DNA from: Narthecium ossifragum
Taxonomy: Eukaryota > Streptophyta > Magnoliopsida > Dioscoreales > Nartheciaceae
NCBI GenBank assembly: GCA_963920575.1
Contig: OY986971.1
Location: forward strand, 1,240,001-1,304,000
Direction of reading: 5' to 3'
Length of the DNA: 64,000 nt
A model generated the notes under the pieces. It was not told the DNA's origin and did not search any database. It saw nothing but the letters and a program-made list of their open reading frames with translations. This document shows positions 10,539 to 20,450 of the stretch, one piece after another (positions within the stretch are counted from its first letter, which is position 1; the number at the start of each line of letters is the position of its first letter). The position numbers and the translations under genes are program-made.

Positions 10539-10645
10539 CTAGCAAGAAAGGTATAACATACGTGGATGATAAGCCAAAGTGCACAGGATATGTGTGATGC
10601 TCAACATAAAGGGCTTCAAGATCCTTCTCAAGACCTGCCAATAAC
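10539..10645 (-). pseudogene. Exon-like relic GLEKDLEALYVEHHTYP
   Basis: On the minus strand a possible acceptor (cag) is followed by GLEKDLEALYVEHHTYPVHF and GLSSTY. A near-identical relic, with GLEKNLEALYVEHHTYPRHF, lies at 24080-24185. In both places it is upstream of a peptide gene, so it marks an ancient duplication of the peptide gene with its flank. The protein family is not recognised. Confidence 0.4.
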
Positions 10646-11429
10646 ATAGAGCTGCCTTAATTCCGGGTATTATTTTCTTTTTAAATCCACTTGTCTTTCG
10701 ATGTGTCAATCGAGGGACACTTTCGTGTTTGTTTACAAACCAGGCCAAATTCATAAATTCGGGACCAAAATACCCCTCGTCAACTCTCTCACATCATTAA
10801 ATGTCACCTGACACAAGCACGAGAGAGAAAAATGAGAGAGATATCTCTCTACATTAAGATGAGAGAGATATCTCTCTACAGGAAGAGAGTGGGAGAGAGT
10901 GTTGGGATTCCATTTATTTTTATATAAATTCCTTCATTTTTTGATGAAATACTTCAATATTTTGAAGAATTCTTTCATTATTTTCTTTATTGTTCCTCTT
11001 TGTGTAATAAAGAGATGGAAGGAGGTTGCGAGAAGATGAAGGGAGGGGGAAATTATTAAGGAAGAGAGAGCGGGGAGGAAGAGAGTGGAAGAGAGTGAAG
11101 AATCCTTCAATTTTTAAGTGAGTAATCCTTTAACTTTTAAGTGAGGAATTCTTCAATATGTAATGGATACTTCAAGGAAGAGGAGAGAGGGAGGTTGCAG
11201 AGAGAATGAGGAAGTGAGAGAGAAATCGGGTGGAGAGAGGATGTTGGAGAGAGAATGAAGAAGTAAGAGAGATCAGGTGGAGAGAGGGAGGTCGGAGAGA
11301 GAGAGAGGTTGAGTGGAGAGAGAGTGAGGTTGGAGAGAGATTGAGTAAGTAAGAGAGAGATCGAGTGAAGAGAGGAAGATCAGGTGGAGTCGTGGAGAGG
11401 GAACGAGGAAGTGAGAGAGATCACGTGGA

Positions 11430-13650
11430 TGTGAGGACCCGTCCCTCCATCCCTTCGGCTTGTTGTTTGCCCCAGGGGCAATTTGGGAAATTGCGCCTTG
11501 GCGGTAGTTTTCACACTGGCTGTACACACACATGCCTTGCTTGATGGTTGTGTTTGTTAGAAAGGTTAGGTGGACCCGAGGTTGAGGGTTCTGGGCTTGG
11601 GCCTGAGTCCCAGCCCAAGTTTGCCTTTCAGGGCACAGAAGATCGATCACCTTGGGGTGAAGATCGATCCTGTTGCTAGCAGGATCGATCATGCATGCAA
11701 GGATGATCGATCCTACGTGTGCCTGGAAGTCTTTGTCGGTGGCTTTCGAAGGACGGCCACCGCGGTGGCCGTCGCTTCCCCTGTCAGGGGAGGGGAGACT
11801 TTTGCTCCCCTCCTTTGCCTTTCCCGCGGTTTCTCCGTCTTTCCCCGGCCTTACCCCCTTCCCCTCCCCCTCCTTCCTTCCCCTCTTCTTCTTCTTTCCC
11901 GCGAATGCTCTGCTTCTTCCCCTGTTCCGACCGCTCCTTTCTCTCCTCCGTTCTTCCTCCTCCGGCCACCTCTCCTGGAGCTTGAAGGCTCGTTGGGTTC
12001 GTGGCGAGGCGAGGAAGATCCGTGGCTAGTCTTCGTGGATCGAAGCTGCTCTGAGGAGGTAGGGTCTTCTTCTAAACTCCGGCCGTTTGAGGGTTTTGTA
12101 TCCGGGTTTTGTTTTGCTTAGATCTCCTTGTGGAGTTGTTCTTTCCCGGTTTTGAGGCCTTGAGTAGCCTCGTTGTACTCAGATCTACCAACCCACCAAG
12201 TTTGGTGGGGTTTGGTTGTGTTTTCCGGCGGTTCTCCGGCCGGAAGCACGCCGGAACCCATCTTTGGGTGATCGATCCTTCTGGGAGGAAGGATCGGTCC
12301 TCTGGTGTGGGCTTGCTGCGCCCAGCACATGATCGATCTTCTTATGGGAGGAGATCGATCATGGGGCCTGGGTAAGCATGGTTACCCTTCGTCCCGAGAA
12401 TGATCGATCTTCCTGGGAGGAAGGATCGATCTTCCCTGGTGCGACTGGAAGGGTGCCCTCTGTCACCAAAGAGATCGATCTCCCTGGGAGGAATGATCGA
12501 TCTTCTTTGGCTCGACAGCGAGGGAAGCTCACTGTTGCTTGGATGATCGATCCTTCCCTTGGTGAGGATCGATCCTTCAGTAGCAGAGAGGGTTTTCAAG
12601 AGTTTTGCCCGCGGGGCTTCGCATGCAAGTGACTTTTTACGGTTTTACCCTCGGGGTTTATCCTGTAATGAATTATGTATGAATGCTCATCGCTTTGTGG
12701 TTGAACTGGGAGGGTGATGCCTCCCAGGTGTGTAGAATAAATGGACTGACGGTATGCCCTTACCGCTTTGTGGTGAACCGAGGGAGTCATGACCCTCGGG
12801 AGTGTTTAGTATAAATGGGCCGATGGTGTGCCCTTGCTGTGTTGTTTGTTTACAGCTTTATCATGCTTATCCTGCCCTTTTTCCTGTGCATTAGACATGC
12901 TAGGATAGGTTGGGTGGGTGTTGACTCTGCTGCTTAGAGTACCGAGTGATGGTAGTCTTAACTTCGGTTGTTCCGCCAAGTGCGGAGATCCCGCTTGGAG
13001 AAGGGGGTCCTACTGGTTGCGTCGTGTCCACCCTGTGTCAGGGAATGTCGGAGTTGGCCACCCCTGAGCAGTGGCGTTATCGGAGATACGCACCTAGGAC
13101 AGGAACCCTTCGGGTTATTGATGGGATTGTGGGATCCTTGGCAAGCCTCGGTATTTGGCATCAGAGTGTGTCCGGTTGCTTTACCCTTGTGTGTGTGGGA
13201 GTTGTAGAGTAGGACCCTGCTGAGCTGTTGCTCATGCCTACCTGGACTGTGTTTGTTGCAGGTGCAGGTGGCCGCTCTGTCCCAGTGTTACCCCCTCGGT
13301 CGTCTCGTGGCAGCGGGCCGGATCCTGATCATGTCTGAGGGTCAGGATGGGTTCGTGTGCGCCTTCGCGGAGACCCCGGTGGGTGTTGCAGTTTCTTTTT
13401 GGGGACTGTTGATCCCTTGTGGTTTGCTGTACTAAACTCTGTTAACTCTTTTATTACCGTTTTGTAATAAATGTTAATAGCTGTGGTTTAGTAGCTTGCT
13501 TCCGCTCTTTCTCTGTGCTGTCCAGCTGTTTCCGCCAGCTGGGCCTTAGTCTCAACTGTTTCCGCCAGTTGAGGCTAGTGGTTGTGGTGTTCGTTTTTCC
13601 CCCCCTCGCGGTCCCCGGCCCGGGTGCGCTCTGCGGGTCGGGGCGCGACA
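11430..13650 (+). mobile_element. 2.2-kb solo LTR of a Gypsy-type retrotransposon
   Basis: It starts tgtgaggacccgtccctcc and ends ggtcggggcgcgaca (TG...CA). The same 7 bases acgtgga abut both sides (11423-11429 and 13651-13657), consistent with a 5-bp target duplication extended by chance in the gtggaga-rich context. TATA-like tataaatgggc occurs at about 12813. There is no primer site, gag or pol, so it is a solo LTR inserted into the surrounding MULE. The frames of 60-180 codons on both strands show no domains. Confidence 0.75.
11641..12575. repeat. Array of GATCGATC hairpins inside the solo LTR
   Basis: About fourteen gatcgatc words occur in pairs that form stem-loops. Five stem-loops begin at 12270, 12331, 12402, 12473 and 12545, spaced 61, 71, 71 and 72 bp apart, each with arms like gatcgatcttcc and ggaaggatcgatc around a tggg-type loop. 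Two more lie at 11641-11713, one with the 11-bp perfect stem gatcgatcctg. Confidence 0.8.
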
Positions 13651-14149
13651 ACGTGGAGAGAGGGCGGTCAGAGAGAGAGAGTGGATGGAGAGAGAGAATA
13701 TGACAGTTGGTTTCTCTCCCTCTCTATCCATTCTCTCTCTCCACTCTCACAAATAATCAAGGAATCCTCATGAATAACTAAAAGGAATCCTCACAAATAA
13801 CTAAAGAGTCATTGTAAATAACGAAGAAATCCTCACAGATAACTAACGAATCATTATAATTTTGAAATATTTAGTCTCTTATATTAGCTAAAATTTGAAA
13901 TGGTTCGAAGCGATACACGCCGCCACTCTCTCTCTCACACCCTCCACTCTCGTCATCTACTCTCTCACTGTCTCCATCCGATCACACTCTCCCACACACA
14001 CTCTCTCCAGCTGGCTCTTTCTCTCCCCCCCACCTGTATCTCTCTCTCCCTCCACTCTCGCCACCGCTCTCTCCCCCTCCACTCTCGCCACCGCTCTCTC
14101 CCCCTCCGTCTCTCTCCATCTCTCTCAGTCTTTCTCTCCCTCCAGATCT

Positions 14150-15160
14150 GTGCACAAGATCCCCCGAGCCCCGTCGGCCCCTGTGGCAGGTCGTCATGGC
14201 GCCGGTCCTGCCTCACCCTCCTCGCCGACAATGACCCCCACGCCCGCCCCGCCCAGCCTTCGTCCTCGTCTCCGGCGCCAATGCCGGGGTGGGCGAGGGG
14301 GGGGGAGCGAAAGGCCGGGGGAGAGAAAGCGAGGTTGGGGGAGAGAGAAAGCGAGAGGTCGGGGGAGAGAGAAAGCGAGGCCGGTGGGAGAGAGAAAGCG
14401 AGGGGGGGAGAGAGAAAGCGAGGGCGGGGGAGAAGAAAGCGAGGTCGGGGGAGAAGAAAGCGAGGGCGGGGGAGAGAGAAAGCGAGGTCGGTGGGAGAGA
14501 GAGCGAGGAGAGAGAGAGGCCGGAGCAACCCCGACGCCGTTCGCTCTCCCTGAGCCTCGTCGCCGTCCGCGGGAACGCTGTTGACGCTTCTCTCTCCAAA
14601 CACTTTCCTGCGCCGGCGTGCAACCCCGACGCCGCTCGATCTCGCTTCATTGCCGTCCTCGGGAACGCTGTTGACACTCTTCTTTCTCTCCGTCAACGTC
14701 TCCGGGAAGGTTCATGGAGGTCGCCATCGCTGGCACCGAGTTCCAGAAGCTCCTCCCCTCCAGCTCCGGCTCTTCCTCCTCCCCTCCAGCTCCTCCTCCC
14801 TCTCCTCTGTTTTTCTCTCTCTCTTCTCCGTCGCCTCCTCCCCTCCGACGCCCGCTGCTTGCATCGCGACTCACGCCCCGCTGCTTACAACGAGGACATT
14901 TCACCGTCGTCTCCCGCCGTTCGTCGTCGCGCCAACATCGTCGCAGGCAGAGACCGACGTTCGAGCTCGAGCGGGCTCGACGCTCGAGCTCGAGACGGTC
15001 GCTCGGCACTCGAGCTCGAGTTGCTCGACGCTCGAGTCAACTCATCAACTCGAGCTCGAGCTCGATTTGCTCGACGCCAGCACGAGCGAGCTCGAATTGC
15101 TCGACGCCCGCACGAGCGGTTCGCTGATGTTGGGAGCGGGTCCCACTTATATTGAATAGG
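14150..15160. other. GC-rich block of the MULE, no supported gene
   Basis: Several overlapping frames of 100-290 codons run through this block on both strands. All are Ser/Arg/Pro/Glu low-complexity, driven by (ga)n, ctcgag and cgccg repeats (for example the gctcgacgctcgag runs at 14960-15100). None has a domain or splice structure, so I treat them as composition artefacts or heavily decayed captured DNA. Confidence 0.5.
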
Positions 15161-15659
15161 CAGTGCGGCAGTTCTCTGTGCTGTTTTGGTAATATTTAAA
15201 GAATATCTTGTAATATTCAAAGGAATACATTGTAATATTTAAGTATTTCTTAGTTAGTTGTCAATTTGAAGCATCTTTCCCTCTCCTTGTGAGGAATCAT
15301 TGTAAAATTCATGTATTCAATGCCAAGCATTCACCTGGACTTCTCTCTCCAAAGAGAGAGGGAAGCATCTTTCTCTCCTCCACCCATCTTTCTCTCACCT
15401 CCGCACTCTCTCTCTCCCTTGCTCTCCTCCTCACACACTCTCTCCACCATCTTTCTCTCTCCTCCGCACTCTCTCTCTCCACCCATCTTTCTCTCTTCTC
15501 CGCACTCTCTCTCTCCATCAACTCTCCACATGGCCGGAGGAGAGAGAGAAGACCAAGTGGAGAGAGAAAGATGGGTGGAGAGAGAGAAAACCAGATGGAG
15601 ATAGAAAGATGGGTGGGGAGAGAGAAGACCACGTGGAGAGAGAAAGATGGGGGGAGAGA

Positions 15660-16500
15660 GAGAGCAACTAACATATGAATTCCTTATTCATGGGAGGAAA
15701 TCCTTACTTATGTGAGAAATTCATAGGCTAAATAAGGAATTCCTTGTATAAGTAGGGAATTCATAGGATAAGTAAAAAATTTTATAAGCTAAGTAAAAGT
15801 AAGGAATTTATAGTCTAAGTAAGGAATTCCTCACGTAACTAAGGAATTCCTTACTCTTACTTATAGTCTAAGTAAGGACCTCTCTCTCTCCTCCGTCCCC
15901 ACTCTCTCTCCCACCTCTATCTCTCTCTTCCGTCCCCACTCTATCTCCCAACTCTATCTCTCTCTCTCTCTTCCGTCCCCACTCTCTTCCGTCCCCACTC
16001 ACTCTCCCAGCTCTATCTCTCTCTCTCTTCTGTCACCACTCTCTCTCCCACCTCTATCTCTCTCTCTCTTCCGCCCCCACTCTCTCTCCATCGAGGCGGA
16101 TTTCCCTCCCTCCCTCTCACTATCTTTCTCTCCATCGCTCTCCATCCCACCCGATCTCTCTCCATTAATCCGCCCCCGCCGCGCCCACAACGAACCCATG
16201 CCCACCGCAACTCCCCTCTGCCGGCATCGGCGCCCTGCCACTCCAGCTGCCCCCCCCCCCTCCTTCCTAGGAGTTCCGCCATCTTCGATCAGGCCTTCGT
16301 GAAGGCTACAGAGGCGCATAACTAAGAATTCATATGCTAAGTAGGGAATTCCTAGCATAAGTAAGGAATTCCTAGCATAAGTATGGAATTCCTTGCATAA
16401 GTAAGGAATCCAGAGTCTAAGGAATTCAGATTGCAAGTAAGGAGTTTCTCATATAAGTAAGAAATTACTCGCATGAGTAAGAAATCATATCCAAGCCGAC
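15660..16500. repeat. aagtaaggaattc tandem repeats and (ct)n tracts
   Basis: The degenerate unit ataagtaaggaattcct recurs at 15670-15880 and 16320-16480. A (ct)n-rich segment, 15880-16160, lies between them. This is interior filler of the MULE, with no gene. Confidence 0.7.
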
Positions 16501-16818
16501 TTAAACACTAAATCTAAGTCTACTAAAACCCAATAAAAATGGAAATACATCCACCCTGTTTCTCTAAAATAATGAAGGAATTCGTACGAGAGAAGAAGAT
16601 GAGCGATGTTACATATTAATGTAGAGATCTCTCTCATTTCTCTCTCTCTTACTTGTGTCAGGTGACATTAAATGATGAGAGAGAGTTGACGAGGGGTATT
16701 TTGGTCCCGAATTTATGAATTTGACCTGCTTTGTAAACAAACACGAAAGTGTCCATCGATTGACAAATCGAAAGACAAGTGGATTTAAAAAGAAAATAAT
16801 ACTAATTCCGATGACTAT

Positions 16819-17221
16819 GCCCCGTTTGGTTGGGGGATAGGAAATCCCTATCCCGGAATAAACCCATTTTATCCCTGCATTGCAGCCAAACACCATCTAA
16901 TCTCCATTTTTATCTCTATTCCTATCCCCACTTTATATCTACTTTATTCCTACTTTTCAACCAATCATTACTTCATCATTCATACTTTTCAACCAATCAC
17001 ATCAACTTTATCCTTACTTTTTCCCTTTTCAACCAATCATTATTTCATTATCCCTATTTTTCAACCAATCACATCAATTTTATCTCTACTTTTTCAACCA
17101 AATATTACTAATTTATCACTACTTTTTAACAAAATACCATACATATCCCACTACTTATCTCAGGTTACCAATCCCTATCTCCTCTAATCCCGGGATAGCC
17201 TATCCCGCAACCAAACGCACC
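16819..17221. mobile_element. MITE with ccgtttggttgggggatagg termini
   Basis: The left end gccccgtttggttgggggat and the right end (minus strand ggtgcgtttggttgcgggat) are inverted repeats. The interior repeats tttcaaccaatca several times. Relatives occur at about 35045-35196 and 36345-36745. The ends resemble non-autonomous DNA elements with gtttggtt termini, and the superfamily (PIF/Harbinger or hAT) is not certain. Confidence 0.6.
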
Positions 17222-18400
17222 CTATATGTTGGGGCAAAAATTTGGCATTAATTAAAACAGTTAAGTATCATTTATAGTTAATAGAATTACTGCTTATGTC
17301 ACAAAAAGTCATTTTGTGCTCCTTGTCATTAAAATTTTAAACATTTGAATCCACGAGAGCATCCACGTCATCCTCCCTGTAATATTTCAAGATATATTAC
17401 TTCCATATTTTACAGGTTCTTTATTTATAACACTCTATATCAACTTTCCTAAAATATTGATTCCCCATACCTTTTTTTTTTGTTATGTTCTTCATTTATT
17501 AATTTAATAGTCATAAAATTATAGTAATTAAATATTATATTCTATTTTTAATGTTTGAGATATATTTATACTACAATATATTATAAAATATATAATATAT
17601 AATTTTATTTCAATAGTTCTATTAATATATATTTATATTAGAATATACCCAAGTATTATTATGTTTTTTATGTTTAATATTTGTGATATTTATATCAAAA
17701 TATATTATAGAAAATAGAATATGGAGCTGTTGGAATTCATTATATTAATACCTATTATAAAAGTATTTGTGATATATATTCTTTTATTTATTATTTAAAA
17801 ATATATATAATGGATAAAATAAATTAAATTCATACTTTTAATAAGAGTTATCTCAATCACATACGGCCAGAGTTGATTGGCTGATGCAATGGAGTTGTTG
17901 GCGGCCATTTATTTATTTATTTTTTGACCAGTTGAGCAAAGGGTGTTTTGTTTGGGCACTCTTTCAAATATTTTATTCTCGGCCTCTGGTCAATATATGC
18001 GGTGTCAGACTTACGTGGGGGGGCGTGCTACAGCCCTGGAAAAAAAAAAGTTTTAAACAGAAAGAGAGATGGGATGGGATGGGATGCGATCATCTCCCAT
18101 CGCCATCACCCATTGTCTATCACCCACGTCCCCTCTATAGATGATGAAGTTATTTGATAATGTTTTCAGAATATAAAGCCACGTTGGATGTAATTATCAA
18201 AATCAGTCTCGATTTAATTTATATTTTTTTTATTATGTATTTTTATTAGTTATTTTTATATCTTAATATTTTGATATTTTATATCAGTAAATGAGTTAGT
18301 CAAGATATCTTACGTATGTAGACATTCCTTCGTCTTGGCTTGAAAAGCTTTTCAGTCTTGTTTAGTTAAATTTCTAAATCGGCCGCTGAATATATGCCTA
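17222..18400. other. AT-rich intergenic sequence
   Basis: I see no gene. The region is mostly AT-rich runs (17380-17860), with a gatgggatgggatggg microsatellite at about 18066. Confidence 0.6.
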
Positions 18401-18800
18401 ATTTAATCTAACGTGTTCACGTTGAAACAATTTGAATATTTAATTCATTCGAAGTTTCAATTCATATTTATGTCATTGACATTGACCTTTTCAACAAATA
18501 ATCGTCATCTGTCTGTCGTAAGCGATTGGATCTTTCTAACACCAATCAGCAGAATTTTCAACTAAAGTAAGCGATCATCTGACTTCTCGTAAGTCGTGAT
18601 TTTACTGGAACAGCGCCGACTTTGCTTCCAGAACAGTCGTAAGCGAAAAAAGAATATTCCAGCCATCCAGGTATATCCACCAATTAAGCCCACTCCTGAG
18701 TAGCTGAGTCCTATATATGTACGCATTTGCTTGGGCACGCATAGCCTTATAGCCCTCTAGCTATTCCTTCTGTACGTCCACTCTGTAGGATTAATTACCA

Positions 18801-18917
18801 ATGGCCAACCCTCAAACCGATGCAGAAGTTGTCATTCATGTTAAATCCAACCCTCGAATCGTTATCATCTGTCATGAGAGATTAGATCTTACTAACGTCA
18901 ATCGAGAGAATTTTTAG
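18801..18917 (+). pseudogene. Truncated upstream copy of the 19893 membrane-protein gene
   Basis: The first 18 codons (MANPQTDAEVVIHVKSNP) match the start of the intact gene at 19893. The leader is also shared (ctcctatatatg..., then taggattaattaccaatggc). After codon 18 the sequence switches to text resembling 18500-18570 (catctgtcatgagagattag), and a stop follows at codon 39. This looks like a 5' end truncated by unequal recombination between repeats. Confidence 0.6.
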
Positions 18918-19149
18918 ACTGTATATATATATTAATTTTCTCTTTTACGAAGACTTAAATTTTTGAATCGAGTAATTAAAGTGACGTACGTGACATGAGA
19001 GTAGAGGTTTTGGCTTAAATCTTAATCCCTCTAATAATCACATTTTCAACTAAATTAGACGCTCATGTGACGGCTATTAAAGTCGTCAGTAAGGTTCTGG
19101 ATCAAGAATAAAAAAAAAAAGAAAAAGAAAATAACAGTCTGTAGTTCAA

Positions 19150-19554
19150 GGAATTTTTTGTCATATGATACCCCTAAGGTTTCGTTTTGACAATCTGATA
19201 CCCATGTGATGTTTTTTTACAATCTCATACCCACCGGCCAGTAAAGTTCCAGTTTTACCCTCGCCTGCCAAAGTATTAAATGCATACGGCGGTGTCAGCC
19301 CATGAGAAGACTTTCGAGCATAAAATGCGTGTTTGTTAACTACGCGCGTGAATTTCTACGCGTAGTTAACAAACACGCATTTAATGCTCGAAAGTCTTCT
19401 CATGGGCTGACACCGCCGTACGCATTTAATGCTTTGGCAGGCGAGGGTAAAACTGGAACTTTATTGACCGGTGGGTATGAGATTGCAAAAAAACATCATA
19501 TGAGTATCAGATTGCCCAAATGAAACCTCGGGGATATCATATGACAAAAATTTC
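19150..19554. mobile_element. Fold-back MULE-type MITE with 9-bp target duplication
   Basis: The element is an almost perfect inverted repeat of about 190 bp per arm around a short centre near 19353 (actacgcgcgtgaatttc). Its ends read ggaattttttgtcatatgat and, from the right, gaaatttttgtcatatgata. It is flanked by gtagttcaa (19141-19149) and gtagttcga (19555-19563), an 8/9 match. The uninterrupted target text is seen in the neighbouring duplicate at about 19728-19745 (tatagttcgagtgtagcagc). Confidence 0.85.
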
Positions 19555-19892
19555 GTAGTTCGAATGTTGCAGCGCCGACTTTGCTTACCATAACAGTCGA
19601 AACGACAGAAGAATATTCCAGGTATATCCCCCAGTTAAGTCCACTCCTGGCTCCTATCTATTAAAGTCGTTAGTAAGGTTCTGGGTCAAGAATAAAAAAG
19701 AAAAAAAAAAGAAAAAAAAAGAACAGTCTATAGTTCGAGTGTAGCAGCGCCGACTTTGCTTACCAGAACAGACGGAAGCGACAGAAGAATATTCCAGGTA
19801 TATCCCCCAATTAAGTCCACTCCTGGCTCCTATATAAGGCTATGCGTATTGCACTATCCTTCTCCTCGTCCAATCTGTAGGATTTGTTACCA

Positions 19893-20450
19893 ATGGCCAA
19901 CCATCAAACCGATGCAGAAGTTGTCATTCTTGTTAATTCCAACGGCCCGGTCGATGTCCCGGAGAAGAAACCACCGGTGCCTCCAGCTGATGTGGCTGGG
20001 AATCGGCCATCAGGCGGCGGCGAACTCGGGATACCCAAGTCCGTCAACGCTCGCGTGGTTCTATTGGCTGTCTCCGTGGTCACCAAATTATTCACACCGG
20101 TGGCTCCAGCTGATGCGGCAGGGAATCAGCCATCAGGCGGCGGCGGACTCGGGATACCCAAGTCCGTCATCGCTCTCGTGGTTCTACTGGCTGTCCCCGT
20201 GGTCACCAAATTATCCACACCGGTGGCTCCGTCGACATCGTACAGACACGGGCCACTGTACATCTTCTATATTGCCATGGGCTCGCTAACTTTCCTGCTG
20301 GTGGTGGTCTCCGTCTCCTGCTATTTGGCGACCGCGGGTGGGATGCGTGCTTGCTGGGGTTCCGCCGGCTTTCGCATCTTGATGTGGGTCGTCGTCAGCG
20401 CCACCGTCGTCACCTACACTTTGGGCATCTATCTCCAGCTTGGTCTTTGA
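19893..20450 (+). CDS. Small multi-pass membrane protein with in-frame tandem duplication (185 aa)
   Basis: The start is the ATG in ttaccaatggccaacc; the frame stays open three codons further upstream but has no ATG there. Residues about 28-68 and 69-109 are two copies of a 41-residue unit (P-A-D-x-A-G-N-x-P-S-G-G-G-x-L-G-I-P-K-S-V, then a hydrophobic stretch and VVTK), encoded by exact 123-bp repeats starting at 19974 and 20097. Two further hydrophobic segments follow (FYIAMGSLTFLLVVVSVSCY and ILMWVVVSATVVTYTLGIYL), so up to four membrane spans are likely. A TATA-like ctatataagg lies at about 19831. The family is not recognised; a PGG-like or other small plant membrane protein is possible. 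The gene is intronless as seen. Confidence 0.6.
   Translation: MANHQTDAEVVILVNSNGPVDVPEKKPPVPPADVAGNRPSGGGELGIPKSVNARVVLLAVSVVTKLFTPVAPADAAGNQPSGGGGLGIPKSVIALVVLLAVPVVTKLSTPVAPSTSYRHGPLYIFYIAMGSLTFLLVVVSVSCYLATAGGMRACWGSAGFRILMWVVVSATVVTYTLGIYLQLGL

Larger units (their letters stand above)
10667..16802. mobile_element. 6.1-kb Mutator-like element with ~200-bp terminal inverted repeats
   Basis: The left end 10667-10870 and the reverse complement of 16600-16802 match closely over about 200 bp. Both start gtattattttctttttaaat and share gggaccaaaatacccctcgt and ttaatgtcacctgacacaag. The flanking 9-mers are taattccgg (10658-10666) and taattccga (16803-16811), an 8/9 target duplication. The interior is gagaga-rich and tccttac/aaggaattc-rich simple sequence plus a GC-rich block (14150-15160) without recognisable genes. 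A solo LTR has inserted at 11430-13650. Confidence 0.8.

Noticed and set aside
13895..15160. Several overlapping 100-290-codon frames on both strands
   Set aside because: All are (ga)n or cgccg/ctcgag low-complexity within a MULE, no domain or splice pattern is visible, and the frames mirror each other across strands.
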